NCBI GenBank assembly: GCA_008802785.1
Contig: VUYT01000006.1
Span: 248,001-312,000 of the forward strand
Direction of reading: 5' to 3'
DNA from: Symmetrospora coprosmae
Taxonomy: Eukaryota; Basidiomycota; Cystobasidiomycetes; Symmetrosporaceae
DNA: 64,000 bases
Program-made: the position numbers and the translations under genes
The notes under the pieces: model-generated
The model's database searches: none
What the model was told of the DNA's origin: nothing
Seen by the model: the letters and a program-made list of their open reading frames with translations, nothing else
Shown here: positions 31,546-42,722 of the stretch, piece by piece
Layout of the letters: every line of letters begins with the position of its first letter
Position numbering within the stretch: the stretch's first letter is position 1

Positions 31546-33037
31546 GGTGCAAGGAGTGGGCTATGTGAGTGAGAGGGTGTAGGACAGAGGAGAGCAAGTG
31601 AGAGAAAGAGAGAGCTCTTCCGTCGTCTCTTCCCTGTGTCCTTCCTCGGCGACGGCGTAACTTGGAGCCGGTACAGCAGAGGTGGAGACTTGCGAACGCA
31701 CAGTTACGGACGGACAGCCCTGCAGGAAGGATCAAAAGGCAACAAATCGCACAGTACGTGATGAGTACATGCGAGTGTCCCGCACCGCAATGCTGCGCTA
31801 CCCGCCTCTAGAGCCGTTGCTGCAGTACAAATGGTGCAGAGTCCTTGAATCTGTCCAACCCCTAATTTGCCACATCCGTACCCCCCTTCAGCAACTCCGA
31901 GTACGCGTACACATACAGCACTTACGGCATCGCAGAGGTGCTGGGTAGCGCTTGCGACGCCTTTACTGCCATTGCCTCTGCTAAAGGCACACGCGCGTCG
32001 GTGCCGTCTCCGTGTGAGCTGCTCTCGCATACTGCTTTGCATGCCAACTCGATCGGGTCGAGTCGGACCAGCACTGGTGTGGCTCCGCACGCCTGACTTC
32101 TGAGGAGTACCAATCCTCGCTAGCAGCAGCAGCAGCAGCAGCCATGCAGCAGTATACGCGCCGTCCCTTCTCTGCAGGAGGCCTGATCACCTAGAGGATC
32201 GGCTCCATCGCAGCATACACCCTCGGAAAAGCAAGGCCAACCGGGCAAAGCGGTGGGTGAGTGGGAGCATGGACTGAGTCGGTCAGGTCGTGCAACACGG
32301 GGCAACACAAGCAAAGGGGGAATGGCGCAGGCATTCTGCCAACCAGGGCATGGGCAGTGCTGCCCTATGGCGATGCTCTTTACGCCCTTGCGCGCTCCCG
32401 ACCCTTCTTCCGCGCGACCACCCGACGAGGGTCGCGGCGGGTCGCATAGCACACGGGGTGGTCGGGAAGGGGATGGCAACTGCACCGTTCACATCTGCAG
32501 AACATGAGAGATATTCATGCATGCATGCATGCACCGTCTGTGCACAGATATACTGACTAGGTCATTCTGCCGCTTCGTCCTCAGCTGCCGGCTGCGTTCA
32601 ACGCCCCTCCAGCACTCACCCCCAGGGGACAAGAGACCGAAGAGAGTGTCACCCCCCAAGAGCCACAGCATCTCAGTTCTGCCAGGTGCCCAGCAGCAGA
32701 GTCTGCACTGAGACACGCACACGCACACGCACACAGCACTGCCGCCGCCTCTGTTGAACATCAGCACCGCGTGGGCACCGTCTTCACTCGAGCGTGCTCC
32801 TTCTCTTCCTCCGAAGGCACCCGACGGTCCCCCTTCCTCGGAGTTCTAGTCGGGAAACCCGTCCGTCGAGGCGCAAGACTGGAGAGGAGCACCGCACCGT
32901 AGCGCAGCAAGTGCGCTCTACCTGTCTGTGCGGACTGCGCACCGCAGACACGCCGCTCCGACGACGCTCTGACCAAGATTACCTCAGCCAGCCGCAAAGT
33001 ACTGTACGCGTAAAGCGCGACCTCTCGCACACGCACA
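31546..33037. promoter_or_regulatory. Long divergent intergenic region with microsatellites
   Basis: 1.5 kb between the ALDH start and the SWI1 start. It holds seven AGC units (32122-32142), an ATGC run (32517-32532) and a CACACG-rich run (about 32703-32735). Several short frames exist on both strands, but none has family-like sequence. The length suggests complex upstream control or a long leader for SWI1. Confidence 0.45.
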
Positions 33038-33123
33038 ATGGCAGGAAATGGCGGCGTTGACGGGCACGACATGCTTGCACAGCAGCGCATGCTCCAGTCG
33101 TACATGGACGACCTTATGCGCAC

Positions 33124-33155
<32 letters not shown>

Positions 33156-36100
33156 CTGGGCCCGGCGCGAACAACGGCGGCGCCGGGGGCAGTGGGAGCG
33201 CGAACCTCGGGCTCCACCCAGGCGTCCCTGCCATCTTTCAGCAGAATGCCATGGCCCGCCAGCAGCCCGTGCCCAACAATGCGGGTACAGGAGGCGCCCC
33301 GCAGCAGCAGCAGCAGCAATTTCCCGGCCTGGCGGGCGGGGGCCTGCCCATGCAGTACCCGGGGCAGGGGCAGGGGCAAGGGCAAGGGCAAGGGCACGCG
33401 CAGGCCCAGCCTGGACAGCAGACGCCGCAGCCGTGGAACGCCAACATGCTGCAGAACATCCAGCAGCGGCCCATGCTGCCCGGCCCTGGCACTGGCAACC
33501 AAGCTGGGACGTCCCAGCAGCAAGTGCCCCCGCAGTCTGGGCCGCAGTACTCGCAGGCAGAGATTCAGGCCATGTTTGCTTCGCTGCTCCCACAACAGCA
33601 GCAGCAGCAACAGCAGCAGATGCCGATGCAGCAGTTCGGCCAGCAGCAGCAGCTACAGCAGCAAGGCCCGCCTCAGCAACAACACCAACAGCCACCTCAG
33701 CCGCAGCAGCAGCAATTCGGACAGGGCAATGCGTACCCACCCCAACTGCAGGCTGCCTTCCAGCAGTTCCAGCAGCAGCAACAACAACTGCAGATGCAGC
33801 AGCAGCAGCAGCAACAGCACAACGGCAATAATCAGCTGGGCGGGGGAGCATTCGCCGGGCAGAACGCGCAGGCGCCCGACCTCAACATGCTGCTCAAGCT
33901 CCGCCAGCAAGGTGCGCAGCTCACCCCGGAACAGCAGATGCTGCTCGCACGGAACATGCCCCGCCGGGGCGGGACGGCGAACGAGCAGGCGGGGCCCGGT
34001 AACGCCGGTCCGACGGCTGCCGCAGGAGGACAGCAGATCCAGTACAACAACTCGCCTCAGACGGCAAACCGGCAGCAGGTCCCGCCTCAGCCACAGCAGC
34101 AGCAGCATGGCCCCAGCAGCGGACTGGGAGGGCAGAGCCAGAACTCCGCACTCGGACTGTCCAACATGCAGCCTGCTCCCATAGGCCAACAGTCGGGCCA
34201 GCAGCAGCAGCAGCAGCAGCCGGCGATGACGGTGCCGCTACCTGTGCTGCACGAGTATACGGCGCTGAGCGACCAGATGCGGACATGTCTGGCGCAGGAG
34301 CAGCACATTGCCGTGTGCCTCTCGTCTGGGCTATCGATCCCCGCAAAAGCGCTGCCGGGCGCGCCAGCCCCGCAGCCCCTCACACCACATCAGCGGCAGG
34401 CGCTCGAGGCGCAGCAGAACAGCTTGCGCAACACTATCGCGCTCCTGCGGCCAAAGGTCCTTGCCTTTGAGGCGCAGTGCGGGGGCAAGGAGAACATCCT
34501 CCTCAATGTGCGGGCGTACGCGATCCAACGCCAGCAGGCGATGCAGCAGCAGCAGCAGGCGCAGCAGGGGCAACAGCATGGGCAAGGGCAGACACCCGGC
34601 TCAGGTCAAGGACAGGTCCAGGGGCAGGGGCAAGCTGTCAATCGCGGCCAGATGCGCACGCCCGTCAACGGGGCCGGGAACAGTGCCAATGTCACCCCTC
34701 AGCAGAACAACCGGCAGACCAGTGCACCTGGTGTGAACCTCGGCAATGCTGGCAGTGCCATTGCGGTATCGCAGCAGCAGAGTATGCAGGCGCAGATGCA
34801 GCGGCTCATGCAGCAGCAGCAGCAACAGCAACAGCCAAGTATGCCAGCCGCTGCAGGCCAACCAAACAACCTGACCCAGTCGCCGGCTCAGCCTGGCCGT
34901 ACGAGTATCCCAACCCAGCAGCAGCAAGGCGGCCCAATACAGGGGTCGCCGCCCATGCAGCCGAGTCTTCCGCAGAGCCAGCAGCCCATCTACACGCCTG
35001 CACAGATCGCCTTCATTCGCTCGCAGCCACAGCTCGTCAATGAGGAGATCATGAAGACGCTCAACGCAGCGCCGAACGCGACCTTCATGAAGGCTCTGTT
35101 CGACACGATGAAGAAGCGCGAAAAGCCCATATTGTCCATTCCCCGGGTGGAAGGGAAGGAGGTTGACCTGCACAAGTTGTACAAGGTCGTGCAACAAAGA
35201 GGCGGCTGCCTGCCTGTATGTTGACAATCCTCGTGCGCGCAGACCATGCAGCACAGGCTGACAGGATGCCATTCTCCTCTCCGCAGATCAAGCAGCAAGG
35301 CCTTTGGCGGCAGGTAGCTCTCGAGATCAACATCGTGGCAGACAGTCCCGAGGCCGGCCAGCGGATCTCGGATCAGCTGCAGAGCGTGTACACAGAGTAC
35401 CTTGAGCCGTTTGAGGAGATCCAGCGCCGCGCTGCCATCAGCACCGTCCTGAAGCAGGCGGCAAACTCCCAGCAGCTGCAGCAGCTACAGATGCAGTACC
35501 AGCAGCAACAGCAACAGCAGCAACAGATGCAGCAGCACCAGCGTGCGCAAAGCAGCAACGGCGCCCCGCTGATGCCCCCTAATCAGGGCCAGGCCGGCGC
35601 ATTGCCTGCCCGTCAGCCGAGTCCGAACAACATCAATCAGCATGGTGCGCCAAACGCTGTGCCTCACCCTGGCGCAGGCGGACCTGCGAATTCACAGGCT
35701 GCCCTGCACTTCCAGCAGCAGCAACAGCAGTCACATCAGTACCTTGCGAGCATACAGCAGATCCAAGCGCAGGCCGCTGCCCAGCAGCAGATGCAGGCGA
35801 TGCAGCAGGCAGGATTCAACATGGCGAGTCTGACTCCGCAGATGCCGGGCGTGCCTCTACCCGCGCTGGGCGGTGTAATGGGGGCCCCTGCTGGTCCAGC
35901 ACAGGCACATGTGCATGCGCAGTGGGCAGCCGCACAGCTCTTGTCGCAGCAGCAAGCGGCTCAGCATGCGCTTCAAATGCAGCAGCAGCAGCAGCAGCAG
36001 CAGCAACCGGCCTTCACTCCCCAGCAGCCTGCAGCACAGCAGCAGCAGCAACAGCAACAGCATCAACAACAGCAGCAGACCGCGGTATTTCAACCTCAGC

Positions 36101-38134
36101 CGGAACAAGCCAGCCAGCAGCAGGTGCCGTCCAAAGCAGGCCACCAAAGGAATCCATCAGTCGCGTCTCAAAGCCAGGGGCAGAGTCAAGGACAAGGGCA
36201 AGGCACGCCTCAAACGCAGAATCAGCCCCTGCAGCCGGTGGGTAATCGGCAGCAGCAAAGTAACCCTGCGTCAGGGCGGCCAACTCTCCCTTCCTCGGAA
36301 GAGACTGCTCGAGCGAAAGGCGAGATTGAACAGATGAAGCAGCGCTTGCAGCAGAATCGACGTATGTCTGATCTGCCCATCATTCTCTGGGCCGTCTCGC
36401 TGATTGCCATCACGACCTGCCTCCCTTCCTTTCGATCAATACAGCTCAGTACAAAATACTCGAGAATATTGACCAGGCCGAGCAGGCCAAGTTCACCGCT
36501 CTCACAAAGACACTGCAGCCGATGGTCGACAAAGTGCTGGATCTGCTCCCACTCTACCTTGCCATGAGCAGTCAAGCGGAAGGCGCTCGCCGAATGCTGG
36601 TTATGGTGCGGACACCCTGACTGCAGTCGATGAGTTTGCTGGAGTTGCTGACGCTTTGCGCTCTCAGATGTACATGTTCCGTGACCAGCTGGTCGCCCTC
36701 GAGCGCCGGCCCCCAGAATACATCCTCCGAGTCTCGGACCTCGAGAAGCTTCGGATCCAGCTGCAGCGGTGCTGGACATTTGTGTCTTCCATTGCGCAGG
36801 GCTCCGGATCACCCGTCGATGTCGCGCAGACAGCGGGCCAGCAGTTGGCGCCAAACGGCGTGGGCGGCGGGCTCGAGAACTCGAATTTCCAAGGCGTGGT
36901 AATGAAGGCAGGTCTCAGGGTTGAGGACCTGAAGCCGCCTCCTGCAAAGAAGCGAGGTTCGATGATGGGCCCTTCGGGAGTTGCAAGCGGCAGCGGAATG
37001 ACGCCGACGGCGAGTGGGCCCTCGCCGGCCTCTGCAGTCCAGACGGGCGGCGTCGCAAACGCCGACAAAGCTGGCACGGGGCAGTCCTACGCTTCTCCCA
37101 TATCACTGGACTCGCCTTCGCCGGGCAAGGCAGAGGCGTCCAGCACGGGACCGTCTCGACCCAGCATCAAGAAGACCAATACCGCCGGGTCATCAAACAC
37201 ACCAGACTCGACCTTCACTGCTCCTGGCACGCCGAGGTCGGCCGCTGCCGCGCTCGGGGCAAAGCCCAAAGCGAAACCCAAGGGCAGAGGTGCAGTCAAT
37301 GCAAAGACACCGCTCAGCAACGACATCTCCCTGCCGCCCGTGGCTGAGGCAGACCCTCCCGTCCCGCAATCCGGAACAGGGCAGACGCCCAAGCAGCCGT
37401 CGCAGGCTCTGCCCCAGCTTTCAGGCGGTGCATCGCAAGTGCGCGGCCTCACAGAAGCGCAGTCACAAGCCGTGCAGCAGGCGCAGGTACAAGCTCAGCA
37501 GCTCTCGCTCAAGCGCAAGCGCGAGCTCGAAGAAGCCAATGACGATCCAGCCGGATTTGCCGAGCGCATCTTCGCAAGCTACCTTTCTGCCGACACGAAG
37601 CAGCACGGTCAGCCGGCGGGGCTCGGGCGGGCTCAGAACAGCCAGTCTTCCGGCTCTGCGGGTAGTACCGGCTTGTCGGCTGCCTTCGGGGAGGACCTGA
37701 TGCGGTTTCTCAACGAGGATTTCCTTGCGGGTGACGAAGCGAAGGCGCCGCCCGTATCTGTCGCTGCGACCATCAGCACGCCGTACCAAGCAGCTGGGCC
37801 TCGCTGGTTCTCCGAGACCCCTTCCTTCTCGGCCGAAACTCCGGAGCTCTTTTCCGAAGACCCGCACCGAACCAGTCCACCAGACAACGACTTTGCCACG
37901 CCGTCTGACGCGCTCAACTCTTCTACCGCCAGCGCGCAACAGGCCCGTCCATCGGCCCTGCCATCTGTCCCGCCCAAGGCAAGTACTGCGGACATCATCT
38001 CGTCGTTCGACAAAGAGTACGAGGAGCTCTTCAAGGCGGTGTCGGTGTCGGCTGCACCGTCTACCGCCTCCTTGCCGCCGGGTGACCTGGCTTGGTCATG
38101 GGACAGCGGGCTGGTTCCCACAACTGCAAGATAG
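33038..38134 (+). CDS. SWI1: SWI1-like ARID subunit of the SWI/SNF chromatin remodeller
   Basis: Exons 33038-35215, 35287-36361, 36445-36605 and 36668-38134 give 1626 aa. The first 680 residues are extremely Gln-rich with many CAG/CAA runs and a (Gly-Gln) stretch. The ARID DNA-binding domain spans residues 683-770: FMKALFDTMKKREKPILSIP, GKEVDLHKLYKVVQQRGGCL, then after intron 1 IKQQGLWRQVALEINIVADS. A second Gln-rich region follows, then a helical segment (AQYKILENIDQAEQ-like, after intron 2) and EYILRVSDLEKLRIQLQRCW, and a long disordered C-terminus with a Lys/Arg motif (LKRKREL). ARID plus Gln-rich flanks is the build of fungal Swi1, which recruits SWI/SNF to chromatin in the nucleus. Intron 3 (62 bp) is needed to avoid a stop. 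Mediator Med15 was considered and rejected because of the ARID. Confidence 0.85.
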
Positions 38135-38419
38135 GCATGCGACTCAAAAAGGGGCGGAATCGCCCGATTAACCCAGTGCATGGTGCTCCTATTCCCACCT
38201 GTTGATGTAATAGTGCGCGCGACTTTCCTTCGCTTCTTCCCGGCTCCGTCTTACTTCCCCAAAACCCCCGGTCATCAGCGATGCTCTCATTCCGTTATAG
38301 ACCTGCGATTCCATTCCCGTAATCACGCTGTATCTACAGCCACGCTCAGCATGTACATATGGCAGTGCAGTCACGTACGGTCGACACGATGATGCGAAAC
38401 GCGCTACTAAAGCTACAGA

Positions 38420-40402
38420 CTAGACACGCTTCTGCTTCTCCTCTTGCAGCGCCCTCTCCTTCTCCAGATACATGGCCTGCTCGACACGCGACTTCTTCAA
38501 GTCGACAAAGGCGAGAATGACACTGCCGAGAATGGAAAGGCCAAAGAGGAAGTAGAACGGCAGACTATTGTTGCCAGATGGGCTAGCATCAATAATGGCT
38601 GAAGAGACGATGGGACCCTGTACGTACGCGATCGCTTGGTCAGCGTTATGCAGCCAAGAATGGTCTAAGCCCTCCGACCGAGCCAGCCCACGCAACACTC
38701 ACGATGAAAGCGCTTGTCTTGCCAAAGATGGAGAAGAGCGAAAAGAAGAGGAACTCCTTACCGCGCGGAGTGACCTGTCACGAGACGAGAGCACAGTGAG
38801 CAGGAGCCAGTCGTGTCAGTCTTCTACGCCACCAGAGTCCAGCAGGAAGCACTCCTCACCTCCGAGATCATGACCTGGGAATAGGAGTACCAGGGGCATA
38901 CGAAGAGCCCGTAGAAAGCTTGGTATACCCAGGGCTCCCACTGTTCGTTTGGGGCGCACATCAGCCGATGTCCTGCCTGAACTTCATAAGAAAGGCTTAG
39001 ATCCCACCGTTTGATGAAAGCCAAACCGCTGGGTCCAGATGCCGATGGCGCCCCACCCGTCAAGGATGCAGATGGATACCATGATCACCGAGAACATCGT
39101 CTTTGTCGACAGGCGGTACCGTTTCTGGATCATCCAGAAGCCTCCGATTCCAACGAGCTGCGCCGCGATGCCAACGATCAGGAGGTAGGCCAAGGTCAAC
39201 GAGTTATAAGAAGTGATGGCGTTTTGGAGTGTGCCGATGACGGAGACGGTTGTGTTGAGCGAGTCCGAGAGGATGAAAAAGCCGACAAGGTAGAGGAGGG
39301 TCTGCTTCAACTGCCAGATCTGGGTCATGGCGCGCCAGACCGTCCAGGGAAGGACAGTAAAGACGTTCAAGCCAGCAGGTATATTTTGACCAGGCCGTCG
39401 CTTTTCCAGGACGAACCACGGAATGGCGAGGACGATCCACACTCCTGTGCAGTAGGCGATGAGAACGCTGAGCCCGTAAGCGTTATTTGCGGCTGAAGCG
39501 TTGACCTGCAACGCAAAGAGGATGCCGACCAGGACGGCCAGGACAACGATCTCGCCTGCACTCTGCGCAATGAAAGCGACGTTGCTGATGCGGTTCCGCT
39601 GCATCATGTCTTCGTGGTCGTACTCGTCGCGGGAGACCTCTCCCCGCTCGTACTGCTGCGCCTTTTCCCGCATCTCATCCGTGTTTCTCGCTAGACCAGG
39701 GAAAGCCGCTGTCCAGAACGTGATGCACATCTGGTACGCGATCAGGCTGAGCATGTATAGCGCTATGCCTGCGGGCCAGCGCTCGGCCGTATGGACGCCC
39801 ATCCAGGCGAACCCGAGCGCGAAGGCCACAACGCTCCAGAAGATGAGAATCCACGGCCGCCATGTGCCGAAGTCTGCAAGTGCGCCCAGCAAAAGGAAGA
39901 GCACGACTTGGATCGCGAATGAGATGCCGTTCGAGAGCAGCACGATCGAGTTGATGGTTCGGTCGCGCCCAAGGAAGCGCAACACTCCCGCATCGCCTGC
40001 CGCCTCGTATAGCAGATTCTGCGCTTGTGTCGGCGCGTAATTGAACAGAGAAAGTCCTGAGTTACCTGTAGTGTAGTACAGTATTGTGAAGAGGTGCAGA
40101 AGGTGTCCAAATTTAGCTACCTCTGCGGCTTAGGGGTAAGGAGGGGTGTGCCCGAACGCACCTATGTAATAGCTGTAGTAGGCCCAGCGCTCGTACTTGC
40201 TCGTCCTGTAGCGCTCTTCGAATTGATCCGGAGCGACGAGCCTTTCCTGGCTTTCGTTCAGGCTGCGCTCGCTCGTCTCGATACTGCGGTCCAGTCCTCG
40301 GCTGAGATCCGTTCCGACTTTTCCATCCTCGTCGAGCTCTTTCGCATCGGAAGCTTCGGCGTCCAGGTGCGCTTGCACGGGCAGAGGTTGTGGAACTGAC
40401 AT
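38420..40402 (-). CDS. ATG22: Autophagy-related protein 22 (vacuolar amino-acid effluxer)
   Basis: Exons 40402-40162, 40065-39008, 38940-38860, 38774-38703 and 38617-38420 give 549 aa. A charged N-terminus (about 65 aa) leads to KYERWAYYSYYIGNSGLSLF, a family signature. About twelve membrane spans follow, including SIVLLSNGISFAIQVVLFLL, TWRPWILIFWSVVAFALGFA, IWQLKQTLLYLVGFFILSDS (Asp-Ser near the Atg22 motif) and WEPWVYQAFYGLFVCPWYSY, then EVTPRGKEFLFFSLFSIFGK. A Lys/Glu-rich tail ends the protein. Atg22 belongs to the MFS superfamily and exports amino acids from the vacuole after autophagic breakdown. All introns are phase 0 except the first. The intron 2 acceptor was chosen before TGG because it restores the conserved T-W-E junction. 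Confidence 0.9.
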
Positions 40403-40564
40403 GGCTGGCTCTTTCGCAGATGAAGCCAATGGAGGATAGGCGTGAAGTTGACGGCGGCCAGCTTTCGAAGTCGGGCGCAGCAAGCGCGGGGACATCCCGA
40501 GGATCCGGTCGACGTCTCTTCCCATCCTTCCCTTCGCATCCTGCTCGAATACAGTATCTTCTCA

Positions 40565-41524
40565 TCAGCCCTGCTCGTCTGGAGTGGACGGCAGAGCGGG
40601 CCCTGCAAAGATGGTATTCTGTGCCTCTTGGACTGTCCATCGGATGCCCAGGTCCCGCATCGCTCTCACAGCCTCCCGCCGCGCGTCGATGAAGCCAGAG
40701 CAATCTGCCATCAGGTTGCCGAGATAGGCGATCTCGACAGATATACCAAAAAAGATGTTCTGTGCGGCCCGCATCTCTGCTGGTACGGACAAGCTGATGT
40801 TGGGGAGGTGTGTCAGGCGCGGAAAGCGCGCTGGTCGTCGTGCTAGGAGGCGCAGCATGTGCAAGCATGCAGGTACTGGCATATCGAGCAGACGCAGTTG
40901 CTTGAGCGAGGGAGGCAGATCATCGAGTATGCTGCATACAGTGCCGACGTTTGCTGAGGTCATGTCTTGGAGCGGACTGATCTCGTAACGGAAGTCTAGG
41001 CTGAAGTCGGCTAGGTTTGCCGAGTGCTGCAAGATCTGCCTGAGTTCCTGGACGGTCCCCGCATCCATTGTTCTTCCGCTGGCAGATACGAACAGGCCGC
41101 TGACCGAGAGCGTGTGCAAGCTGTCCAAGGAATTGGGCAGGCTGCGCGACAGCCAAACCAGATCACCTGCGGTTTCGACGACCAGTGCGGTCAAATGGGT
41201 GAATGGAAGTATTGGAGCGTCCCGGTTCCAAGGTGAAACCAGCCGATTTCTACTTGAGGGGACGTGGACTGTCCGTATGAGGGACGCGTTCTCCGGCCGC
41301 TGTGAAAGCGCCTCCTCGACGCGAATCAAGTTTGCTGGACAGAGGGTGAGGCTCCGCCACAGCCACATGCGCATGGGATGCTTGAAGGATCGACAGACAG
41401 TCTGGAGACGCTCCATTTCGAGACGGACCTTGCGAGGAGGTGTACATGCTGTCCCGAGCAAGTCCAGCACGAGGAGATCGAGAATGTGGTCGACGAGCTC
41501 GGGAGCTAGCGAGGTGAAGGACAT
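40565..41524 (-). CDS. F-box/LRR-like protein
   Basis: This is an intronless frame of 319 aa. It opens MSFTSLAPELVDHILDLLVL, an F-box-like N-terminus (LxPELVDHIL), followed by RLQTVCRSFKHPMRMWLWRS. The rest has regularly spaced leucine-rich segments (FTHLTALVVETAGDLVWLSR, LDSLHTLSVSGLFVSASGRT, PPSLKQLRLLDMPVPACLHM, RFPRLTHLPNISLSVPAEM), as in fungal F-box/LRR substrate receptors of SCF ligases. It lies 163 bp 3' of the ATG22 start, on the same strand. The substrate is unknown. It shares the fold style of the F-box-like gene at 17.5-18.4 kb, but I see no close sequence identity between them. Confidence 0.65.
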   Translation of the reverse strand: MSFTSLAPELVDHILDLLVLDLLGTACTPPRKVRLEMERLQTVCRSFKHPMRMWLWRSLTLCPANLIRVEEALSQRPENASLIRTVHVPSSRNRLVSPWNRDAPILPFTHLTALVVETAGDLVWLSRSLPNSLDSLHTLSVSGLFVSASGRTMDAGTVQELRQILQHSANLADFSLDFRYEISPLQDMTSANVGTVCSILDDLPPSLKQLRLLDMPVPACLHMLRLLARRPARFPRLTHLPNISLSVPAEMRAAQNIFFGISVEIAYLGNLMADCSGFIDARREAVRAMRDLGIRWTVQEAQNTIFAGPALPSTPDEQG

Positions 41525-42722
41525 GGAGAGGGGAGATGTGGTACTGGTACTGATAAGAGAAGAGAGGACGAGGGGAAGGTAGTGTTCGCCGAGGCAGGTA
41601 TGGTGAGGCAGGATGGTACCTTGCCGGTGACGGGCGAGGATTAGTATGATGGCGGCGCAAGGTCAGATCCGGATGGCGGGTGCAGAGGTGAGGGATGGAT
41701 CATTGTCCTGCGAAGGCATTTACTGCACGCCGAGTGATGGCTTTGGCTCCGCGAATCCATAGGACCATCACGGAGCGCTTCAGGCGGATTTGGCGCGAGC
41801 GGCGGTCTCTTGCACTTCAAGCGGACATAATCGCGCGAACAGGGGGCATGCGACGGACTGTATCAGTAGCGGGCGTATCAATGCAGGCGAAGCGGACTCC
41901 ATTCGAAGCTTGCGGGAGGTCTCGCTGTGGCCTCGCCGGATTGGCAATCCAGGACAACCTGAAGCCGACCAAGGCGGCTTAAAGCGCAAGCCCGATGAAG
42001 TATACGGACTCGCCAAGATGATGCAAGCTGAGGACGCATCCGAAAGCGAACGCCTTCAGGGGACGCGTTCAACTCGTTCATCGGGGCCCATACTCGGTCC
42101 AGGCCCGCTCGGCCTCGCGATCCGCGATCCGCGTTCCAGACGTCCCCTGCCCCTCCGGCTCGCCAGGGGGTTCACGTTGCGAGCCCACAAGAACAAGACG
42201 GCGAGGCTGCCCCTTGTCTTCGCATCCCACTTGTTCGAAGTTGCTTTCGCCTTTCGCTCTTGCAGAAATCGGTCAAGCCAAGCTGCCACTGGCCTCCTCC
42301 GCCTCTGCGCCTCCTTTCCCGCCCGGTCGACATCGCAACGCCTCTGGCCGCTCCGTTCGGAGTCGTAGTCAACGGTCGACCTCTCCATCCGTCCCACTTC
42401 ACCCAAAGTCCGGATCGCACCGCAGCAAGCAGCACCACCATCCGACTGGTCTGGTCTGTCGTGTCCGTCCGTGCCGTCACCCCTTGACAACGCACAGCTC
42501 TGCAGCCAGGCAGATCCCACTCGCCCTTGCCACCCAGCCGCACTCCCCCACTGCGCAGTTGCTCGCGCTTCTCACAGGAACAGACGGCCGACCACGGACT
42601 CGGACTTGGCTCGCATTCGCCTCTTCCGTCGCTTCCTCTGCTTAGCTCGACACTAGACACCACACCAACGCACGCCTAGATTGCACACCTGCGTCATCGT
42701 CATCGCCGCACAGTCACACACC
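41525..42722. promoter_or_regulatory. 1.2-kb upstream region of the repeat-peptide precursor
   Basis: No gene is recognised; frames on both strands are unconserved-looking and Arg/Ser/Pro-rich. The last 80 bp before the start are A/C-rich (ACACCACACCAACGCAC-like), typical of a fungal leader. It also contains the promoter of the F-box/LRR gene. Confidence 0.4.

Noticed and set aside
31922-32190. Short minus-strand frames upstream of ALDH with a GTAAGT donor-like site near 31932
   Set aside because: The frames are Ala-run or Arg-rich, no acceptor leads to family-like sequence, and they lie in a probable promoter.
33114-33851. Minus-strand Ala-rich 245-codon frame
   Set aside because: Artefact of CAG runs read on the other strand (CTG/TGC/GCT).
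33038-38134. Mediator subunit Med15/Gal11 as identity of the Gln-rich gene
   Set aside because: A clear ARID domain spans the first intron and there is no KIX-like N-terminus, so SWI1 fits better.
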